From the NCBI GenBank assembly GCA_022340345.1, contig JAJDOE010000041.1:1-45031 (forward strand): a stretch of 45,031 nucleotides of DNA, written 5' to 3'. The notes below the pieces were generated by a model. That model was not told the origin of the DNA. It ran no database searches and worked only from the letters and a program-made list of their open reading frames with translations. This document shows positions 25,666-33,576 of the stretch, piece after piece. The position numbers and the translations under genes were made by a program. Every line of letters begins with the position of its first letter. Position 1 is the stretch's first letter. Origin of the DNA: Gammaproteobacteria bacterium (GTDB lineage: Bacteria > Pseudomonadota > Gammaproteobacteria > HyVt-429).

Positions 25666-27420
25666 ATGAGCTGGCAGCCGCCCGTCGCGGACCTGCTGTT
25701 CTGCCTGCGGCAACTGGTGCCGCTGGCGGAGCTCGCCCGGGCGCCGGCTTTCGCGGAGCTGGACCTGGAAGGGGAGACCCCGGAACTGGTGCTGGCCGAG
25801 GCGGCCCGCTTCGCCTCCGAGGTGATCGCCCCGATCGGAGAGGCCGGTGATCGCGAGGGTGCACGCTTCGGTGATGAGGGCGTGCGGGCGGCCACCGGGT
25901 ACCGGCAGGCCTACGCGCAATTTGTCGAAGCCGGCTGGCAGGGCTTGGCGGCGCCCGTGGAGCACGGCGGCCAGGGTCTTCCCGAGGTGCTGAGCGGGGC
26001 GACTCACGAGTTGTGGAATGCGGCGGACCTGTCCTTCGCTCTGTGTCCGATGCTCACGGATGCGGCGATCCAGGCGCTGCATGTGCACGGCACCCCGGAG
26101 CAGCGCGCCCTGTACCTTCCCCGCCTGGTGAGCGGCGAGTGGTCCGGCACCATGAATCTCACCGAGCCCCAGGCGGGCTCGGATCTGTCCGCGATCCGCA
26201 GCCAGGCGGTTCCCAACGGCGACCACTACCTGCTGCGGGGCCAGAAAATTTTCATTACCTGGGGTGAGCACGAGCTGGCGGAAAATATCGTGCACCTGGT
26301 GCTGGCGCGTACTCCCGGTGCGCCGGAGGGGGTGCGAGGCCTGTCCCTGTTCCTGGCGCCGCGGTTTCTGCCGGACGCCGACGGCAACTGCGGTGCCGCC
26401 AACGATCTGCGCGCGGTCTCCATCGAACGTAAACTCGGCATTCACGGCAGCCCCACCTGCGTGATGAGTTTCGGCGAGCAGCAGGGAGCGTTGGCCTGGC
26501 GGGTGGGTGGTGAGCACCAGGGTCTGGCCTGCATGTTCACCATGATGAACCTGGCGCGGCTGAAAGTCGGCATCGAGGGTGTGGGTCTGGCGGCACGCGC
26601 CACCGAACAGGCATTCCGCTACGCCCAGGAGCGGGTCCAGGGGCAACGGGATGGCGAGCCGGTGGCCATCCTTCGTCACCCGGACGTCGGGCGCATGCTG
26701 CTGGATATGCGCTCTACCAGCGAGGCCATGCGCGCCCTGGCGCTGGTAACCGCGGCCCAGGCGGATCTGGCGCGCGCGTTCCCGAATACCGGCGAGGGTG
26801 CCGCCGCCCAGGCGCGCCTGGATCTGCTGACCCCCATCGTCAAGGGCTGGTGCACGGAGACCGCGGTCGAGGTCGCTTCGCTGGGTATCCAGGTCCATGG
26901 TGGCATGGGCTACGTCGAGGAGACGGGGGCCGCCCGCTGGTGGCGGGATTCGCGTATTACCCCGATCTACGAAGGCACCACCGGCATCCAGGCGGCGGAC
27001 CTGAGCGGGCGCAAGCTGCGCCTGGACGACGGTGCGGCCATGTTCGCGTTGCTGGACGAAATCGGCGCCACCGCCCAGGCGCTGAAGGGCGGCGCGCAGG
27101 CATTCGCCGGCGTCGGTGCGGCGCTGGCGGACGCGGTGCTGCATCTGCGGGCCAGCACGCGTCTGCAACTCACCCGGATGAGAGACGGTGAGCGGGATGC
27201 GGCGCTGGCGGTATCGGTGCCCTTCCTGCTCCAGGCGGGCTGGGTCGCCAGTGCCTGGCAGATGGCCCGTGCGCTGCGCAAGACCGCCGGGGGCGCCGAC
27301 CCCTTTTCCCGCGCCAAGCACCGCAGCGCGTTGCACTTCCTGGAACAGATGTTGCCGCGGGCGCTGGCCCTGGGCGCGCGGGTGCGCGTCCCGGCGCGTA
27401 GCGATCCGCTGCCGCACTAG
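25666..27420 (+). CDS. Acyl-CoA dehydrogenase with C-terminal extension (DmdC-like)
   Basis: A 584-residue flavoenzyme, about 200 longer than ordinary short-chain acyl-CoA dehydrogenases. It has the middle-domain motif MNLTEPQAGSDLSAIRS, the loop GMGYVEETGAARWWRD and RITPIYEGTTGIQA, whose Glu is the expected catalytic base, then a helical C-terminal extension. This layout is shared with 3-methylmercaptopropionyl-CoA dehydrogenase (DmdC) and related long-form enzymes of unknown chain length. The substrate cannot be fixed. It is last in the tetR-reductase-etfBA operon, so EtfAB is very likely its electron acceptor. ATG 25666 is used; upstream starts lie inside etfA. Confidence 0.9.
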   Translation: MSWQPPVADLLFCLRQLVPLAELARAPAFAELDLEGETPELVLAEAARFASEVIAPIGEAGDREGARFGDEGVRAATGYRQAYAQFVEAGWQGLAAPVEHGGQGLPEVLSGATHELWNAADLSFALCPMLTDAAIQALHVHGTPEQRALYLPRLVSGEWSGTMNLTEPQAGSDLSAIRSQAVPNGDHYLLRGQKIFITWGEHELAENIVHLVLARTPGAPEGVRGLSLFLAPRFLPDADGNCGAANDLRAVSIERKLGIHGSPTCVMSFGEQQGALAWRVGGEHQGLACMFTMMNLARLKVGIEGVGLAARATEQAFRYAQERVQGQRDGEPVAILRHPDVGRMLLDMRSTSEAMRALALVTAAQADLARAFPNTGEGAAAQARLDLLTPIVKGWCTETAVEVASLGIQVHGGMGYVEETGAARWWRDSRITPIYEGTTGIQAADLSGRKLRLDDGAAMFALLDEIGATAQALKGGAQAFAGVGAALADAVLHLRASTRLQLTRMRDGERDAALAVSVPFLLQAGWVASAWQMARALRKTAGGADPFSRAKHRSALHFLEQMLPRALALGARVRVPARSDPLPH

Positions 27421-27472
27421 GCAGGCCCCGCGCCGGGCGGGGAGTCCGCCGGATCCCCGCATTGCAGGCCTA

Positions 27473-27547
27473 TTGTTGACAAAATAGCCTTGACAGGCAA
27501 AAAATGACCGAATAACCTCGGTTTATGGCAAAGATTGTCGACAATCT
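27473..27547 (+). promoter_or_regulatory. Promoter of the GntR-prp operon with GntR operator palindromes
   Basis: TTGACA at 27490-27495 and TAACCT at 27513-27518 are spaced 17 nt, and the -10 ends 6 nt before the ATG at 27525, predicting a leaderless message. Two FadR/GntR-type sites flank it: TTGTTGACAA at 27473-27482 and, inside the first codons of the gene, the perfect 16-bp palindrome AGATTGTCGACAATCT at 27532-27547. Binding at both would block the promoter, giving autoregulation and control of prpBCD. Confidence 0.75.
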
Positions 27548-28229
27548 GTGGTCCCCCACCACGGACCCCGCCCCGTCCGATCACCGTACCATCGCCGATC
27601 GCGTCAGCCAGCAGCTGGTGGACGCCATCGTCAGCGGTGACCTGCCCCAGGGCAGCAAGATCAGCGAGCCGGAAGTCGCCCGCCGCCTGGGCACCAGCCG
27701 CGGCCCCCTGCGGGAGGCGATCCGCCGCCTGGAAGGGCTGCGCCTGGTGCAGCGCCAGGCCCACGTGGGGGCCCGGGTCATTACCCTCAGTCACCGGGAG
27801 CTGGACGAGGTCTACTCGGTGCGCGAAGCGCTGGAGGGGATGGCGGCCCGCCTGGCGGCGCAGCACATGAGCGAGGAGGAGGTTGCCGAGCTGGGCGAGC
27901 TGCTGGCGCGCCACGAGCTGATGATCGAGCAGGACCACGACTATGTACAGGCCGCCGGTGACTACGATTTTCACTACCGCATTATTCGCGGCAGCGGCAA
28001 CCGCTGGCTCATTGAGCTGCTTACCGGAGAGCTTTATCACCTGATCCGCATGTACCGCCTGACCGCCACCCGCAGCGCGCCGCGACCGGAACGGGCGCTG
28101 GCGGATCACCGGCGAATCGCGGATGCCATCGCAGAGCGTGACGGCGAACTCGCCGAAATGCTCATGCGCCGTCACATCAGCGCGGCTCGCCAGCGAATCG
28201 CACAACGCATGCCGGAGGAATCCCCATGA
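27525..28229 (+). CDS. GntR/FCD-family regulator of the methylcitrate operon
   Basis: A 234-residue FadR-subfamily protein. The winged helix (about residues 22-88) contains [40 protein letters not shown] and [15 protein letters not shown]. The FCD ligand domain follows ([14 protein letters not shown], then the metal-site histidines in DFHYRI and later helices). Its codons 3-8 contain a perfect operator-like palindrome. The gene overlaps prpB by 4 nt (ATGA), so it is translated with the enzymes it probably controls; the ligand is likely a methylcitrate-cycle intermediate, by inference. This differs from the sigma54-type PrpR of enterobacteria. Confidence 0.92.
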   Translation: MAKIVDNLWSPTTDPAPSDHRTIADRVSQQLVDAIVSGDLPQGSKISEPEVARRLGTSRGPLREAIRRLEGLRLVQRQAHVGARVITLSHRELDEVYSVREALEGMAARLAAQHMSEEEVAELGELLARHELMIEQDHDYVQAAGDYDFHYRIIRGSGNRWLIELLTGELYHLIRMYRLTATRSAPRPERALADHRRIADAIAERDGELAEMLMRRHISAARQRIAQRMPEESP

Positions 28230-29110
28230 CCGAAACCGCGGGCCAGCTTTTTCGTCGCGCCGTCAGCGAGAACCGGCCGCTCAAGGTGGTCGGCGCCGTC
28301 AATGCCTACTGCGCCATGATGGCGGAACGCGTTGGCCACCAGGCCATCTACCTGTCCGGCGCCGGGGTCGCCAATGCCTCCTTCGGGCTGCCGGACCTTG
28401 GTATGACGTCCCTGGACGACGTGCTCGCGGATGTGCGCCGCATCACCGCCGCCAGCCGGCTGCCCTTGCTGGTGGACATCGACACCGGCTGGGGCGGCGC
28501 CTTCAATATCGCCCGCAGTGTGCGTGCCATGGCCCGGGCCGGGGCGGCCGCCGTGCACCTGGAAGACCAGGTGGCGCAGAAGCGTTGCGGCCACCGGCCG
28601 GGCAAGGCCATCGTCAGCCAGGCGGAGATGGTTGACCGGGTACGCGCCGCGGTGGACGCCAGGGAGTCGGAACTGGTGATCATGGCGCGCACCGACGCGC
28701 TGGCGGTGGAAGGCCTGTCCGCGGCCATCGATCGTGCCGCCGCCTGCGTGGAAGCGGGCGCGGACATGATCTTTCCGGAGGCGGTACTGGAACTCGACCA
28801 GTACCGCCAGTTCGCCGAGGCCACCGGTGTGCCGGTACTCGCCAACATCACCGAGTTTGGCAAGACACCCCTGTTCGATTGCGAGGAACTGGCCGCCGCC
28901 GGCGTGGGCCTGGTGCTGTATCCCCTGAGCGCCTTTCGCGCCATGAACCAGGCGGCGTTGCAGGTCTACCAGCACCTGTACGCACACGGCAACCAGCGGG
29001 ACATTCTCAAACAGATGCAGACGCGGGACGAACTCTACGAGTTCCTCTCCTACCACGACTACGAAGAAAAACTCGATCAACTGTTCGGAAACCAGGAGGC
29101 TCAATCATGA
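28226..29110 (+). CDS. prpB: 2-methylisocitrate lyase
   Basis: A 294-residue isocitrate-lyase-superfamily enzyme that splits 2-methylisocitrate into pyruvate and succinate, the last step of the methylcitrate cycle. The catalytic motif KRCGH is at residues 119-123 with Cys121 as acid-base. Mg-binding acidic residues lie in VDIDTGWGG (Asp84, Asp86) and [17 protein letters not shown] and [11 protein letters not shown] are specific to PrpB rather than isocitrate lyase. It is coupled on both sides by ATGA overlaps, to the GntR gene and to prpC. Confidence 0.96.
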   Translation: MTETAGQLFRRAVSENRPLKVVGAVNAYCAMMAERVGHQAIYLSGAGVANASFGLPDLGMTSLDDVLADVRRITAASRLPLLVDIDTGWGGAFNIARSVRAMARAGAAAVHLEDQVAQKRCGHRPGKAIVSQAEMVDRVRAAVDARESELVIMARTDALAVEGLSAAIDRAAACVEAGADMIFPEAVLELDQYRQFAEATGVPVLANITEFGKTPLFDCEELAAAGVGLVLYPLSAFRAMNQAALQVYQHLYAHGNQRDILKQMQTRDELYEFLSYHDYEEKLDQLFGNQEAQS

Positions 29111-30228
29111 GTGCCAAACAATCCGGAGCGGGCCTGCGCGGCCAGTCCGCCGGGCAGACCGCGATCTGCACCGTGGGCAAGGAAGGCGCCGGGCTTACGT
29201 ACCGTGGCTTCGACATCATCGACCTGGCGGAAAACGCGACTTTCGAGGAAGTGGCGTACCTGCTGCTGTACGGGACGCCGCCGGATGCCGCGCAACTGCA
29301 GGCCTACAAGCTGCGTCTCCAGGGCATGCGCGAGTTGCCGGTTACGCTGCGGGAAGTGCTGGAACGCATTCCCGCCAATACGCATCCCATGGATGTATTG
29401 CGTACCGCCGTCTCGTTTCTGGGCACGCTGGAGCCGGAGCAGGATTTTTCGCAGCAACAGGACATCGCCGACCGGCTGCTGGCGGCGTTTCCCTCCATGC
29501 TCGCCTACTGGTACCGCTTCAGCAACGGCGGCGAACGCATCGAGACCGCTACCGACGACGACTCCCTGGCCGGACACGTACTGAGCCTGATTTGTGGCGA
29601 GTCGCCGAGCGAACTGCACCGGCGGGCCATGGACGTGTCCCTGATCCTGTACGCGGAGCATGAATTCAATGCCTCCACCTTCGCCGCGCGGGTCTGTGCC
29701 GCGACCCTGGCGGATTTCTACTCCGCGGTGACCGCGGCCATCGGCACCTTGCGCGGTCCGCTGCACGGCGGCGCCAACGAGGCGGCCATGGCGCTCATCG
29801 AGCAGTACGACTCGCCGGAGGCGGCGCGCGAGGGCGTGCTGGCGAAACTGGCCGCCAAGGACAAGATCATGGGCTTCGGCCATGCGGTGTACCGCGAGTC
29901 CGACCCGCGCAACGTGGTGATCAAGGCCTGGTCGAAAAAACTCGGGGAGGACTGTGGCGACAAGGTGCTGTTCCCGGTTTCCGAGGCCATCGAGAAAACC
30001 ATGTGGGACGAGAAGAAACTGTTCCCGAACCTGGATTTCTTCAGCGCCAGCAGCTACCACTTCATGGGCGTCCCGACCCCGTTGTTCACGCCGTTGTTTG
30101 TCTGTTCCCGAATTACGGGCTGGGCGGCGCACATCATGGAACAGCGTTCCAACAACGTGCTGATCCGTCCCAACGCGGACTATAGCGGCCCGGATCCGCG
30201 CCCCTGGGTTCCCCTGGCCGTGCGCTGA
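29107..30228 (+). CDS. prpC: 2-methylcitrate synthase
   Basis: A 373-residue citrate-synthase-family enzyme that condenses propionyl-CoA with oxaloacetate. Catalytic residues are His220 in [10 protein letters not shown], His259 in GFGHAVYR and Asp310 in NLDFFSAS. The short N-terminus and [13 protein letters not shown] mark it as the PrpC type rather than hexameric GltA. Its ATG lies in the ATGA overlap with prpB. A strong GC hairpin sits in the 68 bp before prpD, which may lower expression of the last gene. Confidence 0.95.
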   Translation: MSAKQSGAGLRGQSAGQTAICTVGKEGAGLTYRGFDIIDLAENATFEEVAYLLLYGTPPDAAQLQAYKLRLQGMRELPVTLREVLERIPANTHPMDVLRTAVSFLGTLEPEQDFSQQQDIADRLLAAFPSMLAYWYRFSNGGERIETATDDDSLAGHVLSLICGESPSELHRRAMDVSLILYAEHEFNASTFAARVCAATLADFYSAVTAAIGTLRGPLHGGANEAAMALIEQYDSPEAAREGVLAKLAAKDKIMGFGHAVYRESDPRNVVIKAWSKKLGEDCGDKVLFPVSEAIEKTMWDEKKLFPNLDFFSASSYHFMGVPTPLFTPLFVCSRITGWAAHIMEQRSNNVLIRPNADYSGPDPRPWVPLAVR

Positions 30229-30242
30229 ATCCGGCTGATTTG

Positions 30243-30278
30243 GCAGCGGGACCCGCCGGGTCCCGCTGCGCTGATTTT
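30243..30278 (+). terminator. Perfect 12-bp hairpin with T-rich tail between prpC and prpD
   Basis: GCAGCGGGACCC at 30243-30254 and GGGTCCCGCTGC at 30258-30269 form a perfect 12-bp stem with a 3-nt loop, followed after 5 bases by TTTTTCTTT. This resembles an intrinsic terminator inside the operon, so it could act as a partial terminator or an mRNA-processing or stability element setting the prpD level. Confidence 0.6.
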
Positions 30279-30296
30279 TCTTTCAGGAGACAAACC

Positions 30297-31748
30297 ATGT
30301 CCGCCCATGACCTGCGGGCCGCCCGGCGGCCCGATTTCGACCCGGAGATCCAGGCGATCGCCGACTATGTTCTCGATTTCGATGTGCGCCAGAGCCCGGA
30401 GGCCATGCGCACCGCCCGCTACTGCCTGATGGATACGCTCGGTTGCGGTTTCCTGGCGCTGAGCTACCCGGCGTGCACCAAGCTGCTGGGTCCGGTGGTG
30501 CCGGGCGCGGTACTGCCTGGCGGCGCACGGGTGCCGGGTACTGCCTATGAACTGGACCCGGTGCAGGCGGCGCTGAACATCGGCACGCTGGTGCGCTGGC
30601 TGGATTTCAACGACACCTGGCTGGCGGCGGAGTGGGGTCACCCGTCCGATAATCTCGGCGGCATCCTCGCGGTAGCGGACTACCTGGGGCGGCGCGCCCT
30701 GGCGGTGGGCAAGGCCCCGCCGAGCGTGGGTGATGTGCTGGCGGCAATGATCCAGGCGCACGAGATTCAGGGCGTAATCGCCCTGGAAAACGGTTTCAAT
30801 CGCGTCGGCCTGGACCACGTACTGCTGGTGCGTATCGCCACCAGCGCGGTAGTGGCGCGCATGCTGGGCGCGAGCCGGGAAGAGATCCGCAATGCCGTTT
30901 CCCACGCGTGGATCGACGGTTGCTCCCTGCGAACCTACCGGCATGCTCCCAACACCGGTTCCCGCAAGAGCTGGGCGGCGGGTGATGCGACCGCACGGGG
31001 CGTGCGCCTGGCGCTGACCGCCCTGCGGGGCGAGATGGGCTACCCATCGGCGCTGAGTGCGAAGACCTGGGGCTTCAACGATGTGCTGTTCAACGGCGGG
31101 TCGCTGCAATTCGGCCAGGGCTACGGGACCTACGTGATGGAGAATGTGTTGTTCAAGATCTCCTTCCCGGCGGAATTTCATGCCCAGACCGCGGTGGAGG
31201 CGGCGGTATGCCTGCATCCGCAGCTTCGGGAGCGGCTGGAGGACATTGACCGCATCGTGATCGAGACCCAGGAGTCCGCGGTGCGCATCATCGACAAGAC
31301 CGGCCCGCTGGATAACCCGGCGGACCGGGATCACTGCATCCAGTACATGGTCGCTATCGGCCTGCTCAAGGGAGACCTCACCGCGGGCGACTACGAGGAC
31401 TCGGTGGCCGCCGATCCGCGGGTGGATGCCTTGCGCGACCGGATGGAAGTCGTGGAGGACCCCCGCTTCACCCGCGAATATCTGGAACCGGACAAGCGCG
31501 CGATCGGAAATTCGATCCAGGTGTTCTTCCGCGACGGCTCGGCCACGGAAAAGGTGTCCATCGACTACCCGGTGGGTCACCGCCGACGCCGCGAGGAGGG
31601 CATTCCCCTGCTGCAGGCAAAATTCGAGCGCAACGTGGCCAGCGTGTTGTCACCGAAAAAGTCGGCGGCGCTGATCGCGTGCTGTTCGGATCAGCACAGC
31701 CTGGAGGCCATGCCGGTAACCGATTTCATGGAAATCCTGGCGCTGTAA
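30297..31748 (+). CDS. prpD: 2-methylcitrate dehydratase
   Basis: A 483-residue MmgE/PrpD-family enzyme that dehydrates 2-methylcitrate to methylaconitate. Family marks are [12 protein letters not shown] near residue 43, [19 protein letters not shown] with [16 protein letters not shown] after it, and [18 protein letters not shown] in the middle. The Fe-S aconitase-like AcnD and its partner PrpF, which replace PrpD in many proteobacteria, are absent here. AGGAGA precedes the ATG at 7-8 nt. It completes GntR-prpBCD; no prpE follows. Confidence 0.95.
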   Translation: MSAHDLRAARRPDFDPEIQAIADYVLDFDVRQSPEAMRTARYCLMDTLGCGFLALSYPACTKLLGPVVPGAVLPGGARVPGTAYELDPVQAALNIGTLVRWLDFNDTWLAAEWGHPSDNLGGILAVADYLGRRALAVGKAPPSVGDVLAAMIQAHEIQGVIALENGFNRVGLDHVLLVRIATSAVVARMLGASREEIRNAVSHAWIDGCSLRTYRHAPNTGSRKSWAAGDATARGVRLALTALRGEMGYPSALSAKTWGFNDVLFNGGSLQFGQGYGTYVMENVLFKISFPAEFHAQTAVEAAVCLHPQLRERLEDIDRIVIETQESAVRIIDKTGPLDNPADRDHCIQYMVAIGLLKGDLTAGDYEDSVAADPRVDALRDRMEVVEDPRFTREYLEPDKRAIGNSIQVFFRDGSATEKVSIDYPVGHRRRREEGIPLLQAKFERNVASVLSPKKSAALIACCSDQHSLEAMPVTDFMEILAL

Positions 31749-31907
31749 CTCCGGGTACCCGCCCACAAGAATACGAACTCCAATGCCGGCGGCGTGTTCC
31801 GGTCCGACGATTGCGCGCGAACGCAGACGCAGGCGCCGCTGGAACCGGGCGATTCTCCGCTGCCGGATCGTTCGGCTGCTGGCGATCGGGTGGTGCCGGA
31901 AGCACCC

Positions 31908-33533
31908 ATGGTTTCGCGGCATTCCAGACCTATGGTATACCCGGTCTTCCACGGCGACAGCAGCAGCAGTTTCAACATCTTGGGAAACGAGACGACACCT
32001 CCGCCCGGCCGACCGGGGGCCGGCGAGGACGCGGTGGTCGACCGCCTGATCGAATCCGTGCTCGGCAAGGCGCGCCGCATGTTCCTCGCCACCTCGGTAG
32101 CCGGCAACAGCTCCGGATCGTCGGTATTTTTCGCTCGCGACGGAGACGAGCTGGTGTTCTTTACCTTCAACCCGTCGCGCAAAGCGGAGCAGATCCGGGT
32201 CAATCCCAATGTGCAGGCCGTTGTTTGGCCAGACGGCGAGGAAGGCATACGCGGCCTGCAGATCCAGGGCCGATGCCAGCGTATCCGCGACAAGCACGAA
32301 GTGCAGCGTGCCCGGGAAGCGATTCTCGCGGTAACCGACGCCTTTCGTTCCTTCATGGACGATCCGTTTCTTGTCGCGAACAACGTGGTTGGCTATTACC
32401 GTCTGCGGCCGGTCACCACCAAGTACGTGGATTTCCACGACGATCCGAAATTCCGCTGGCGGGAATATCCTCAAAATCGCGTGCCCATGCTGCGGGAGAT
32501 GGCCGGCGCCATCGGCCGCTCCCTGCTGTTATGGATTCGTGCCCTGCGCGCACCGTTTTTTACCGCGACCCTGGTTCCGGTCGGCCTCGGGGCGGTGATC
32601 GCCGCCGGTGAGCTGAAGACCCAAGGGCTGGGATTTGATTGGGGGTTGTTCTGGCTGGTGCTGTTTGGCGCGCTGTGTGCCCACGCGGGGACCAATCTTG
32701 GCAACGACTACGGCGACCACCTCAGCCGCAACGACGAACTCAACAAGGTGCCGAGCCCGTTCAACGGCGGCAGTCGCGTGATCCAGGCCGGCCTGATTGC
32801 ACCCTGGAAGATTCTGCTGGCAACGGTGGTTTGCTTCCTGACCTGTATTGCCATCGGATTGCATCTGAATGCGGTACTCGGTGGCGCCTGGCTGGCGCCG
32901 ACCCCGTTGCTGTGGGTCGGCATGGCCGGCGTCGTGCTTGGAATTGCCTACACACTGGGTCCGGTGCGCCTTGGTTACCGCGGCCTGGGGGAACCCGCCA
33001 TCGCCATCGGTTTTGGTCCGGTCATTGTGCTCGGCACCCACTACGTGCTGACCGCCGGGCGCCTGGATTCCTGGTCCTGGCTGGAGCCGCTGCTGGCTTC
33101 CGTGCCGGTCGCGATATTCGTCATGCTGATCGTATGGATCAACCAGTTCCAGGATGTGCCGGCGGATCGTGCGGTAGGAAAGAACAACTGGGTCGTGCGC
33201 CTGGCCCGTGCCGGGGCCGGAGTCGACTACACCCGCCCGCTGGCGCTGTACCGGGTTTTCCTGGCGGCTGGTTTCGTGGCGGTTGCCGCCCTGGGGCTGG
33301 GCGGCTGGGCCGGCTGGTTCGGAACCGGTTGGGCTTTCATCGCGCTGCTGCCGGTGGTCCTGGCCTGGTACGGTATGCGCATGGCCAGCGACTGGCACCG
33401 GCGCAGCCGCGAACCCGGTGTGGACTGGCAACGACTGCCCTACGATTTGCTCAAGGTGAATGCCCTGACCATCGGCCTGCACCTGGCGGTAGGCCTGCTG
33501 CTGATCGTCGCCTACGCGCCCCTGCGGACGTAA
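31908..33533 (+). CDS. Fusion of PPOX-like flavin split-barrel domain and UbiA/MenA prenyltransferase
   Basis: A single uninterrupted frame of about 541 residues. Residues about 45-185 form a pyridoxamine-phosphate-oxidase-like split barrel (RMFLATSVAGNSSGSSVFFA, VFFTFNPSRKAEQIRVNPNV, IQGRCQRI). From about 205 on there are eight or nine membrane helices with both UbiA prenyltransferase motifs: NLGNDYGDHLSRNDE at 263-277 and NQFQDVPADRAVGKN further on, which bind Mg-prenyl diphosphate. The GGSRVIQAG that follows is MenA-like, so a naphthoate-type aromatic acceptor is plausible. The flavin domain could reduce the product or substrate; that is inference. The start is uncertain: ATG 31908 (GGAAG upstream), ATG 31932 or GTG 31794. 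It follows prpD by 159 bp. Confidence 0.85.
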   Translation: MVSRHSRPMVYPVFHGDSSSSFNILGNETTPPPGRPGAGEDAVVDRLIESVLGKARRMFLATSVAGNSSGSSVFFARDGDELVFFTFNPSRKAEQIRVNPNVQAVVWPDGEEGIRGLQIQGRCQRIRDKHEVQRAREAILAVTDAFRSFMDDPFLVANNVVGYYRLRPVTTKYVDFHDDPKFRWREYPQNRVPMLREMAGAIGRSLLLWIRALRAPFFTATLVPVGLGAVIAAGELKTQGLGFDWGLFWLVLFGALCAHAGTNLGNDYGDHLSRNDELNKVPSPFNGGSRVIQAGLIAPWKILLATVVCFLTCIAIGLHLNAVLGGAWLAPTPLLWVGMAGVVLGIAYTLGPVRLGYRGLGEPAIAIGFGPVIVLGTHYVLTAGRLDSWSWLEPLLASVPVAIFVMLIVWINQFQDVPADRAVGKNNWVVRLARAGAGVDYTRPLALYRVFLAAGFVAVAALGLGGWAGWFGTGWAFIALLPVVLAWYGMRMASDWHRRSREPGVDWQRLPYDLLKVNALTIGLHLAVGLLLIVAYAPLRT

Positions 33534-33576
33534 GTAACCCGCGGGGCCGTTGCTGGCGGACCGGGGCGCTCGCCGC

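Noticed and set aside
31749..31907. Extended N-terminus of the flavin-prenyltransferase fusion from GTG 31794
   Set aside because: The extra residues are low-complexity and unlike any domain, and a better ribosome site precedes ATG 31908; the choice remains open.
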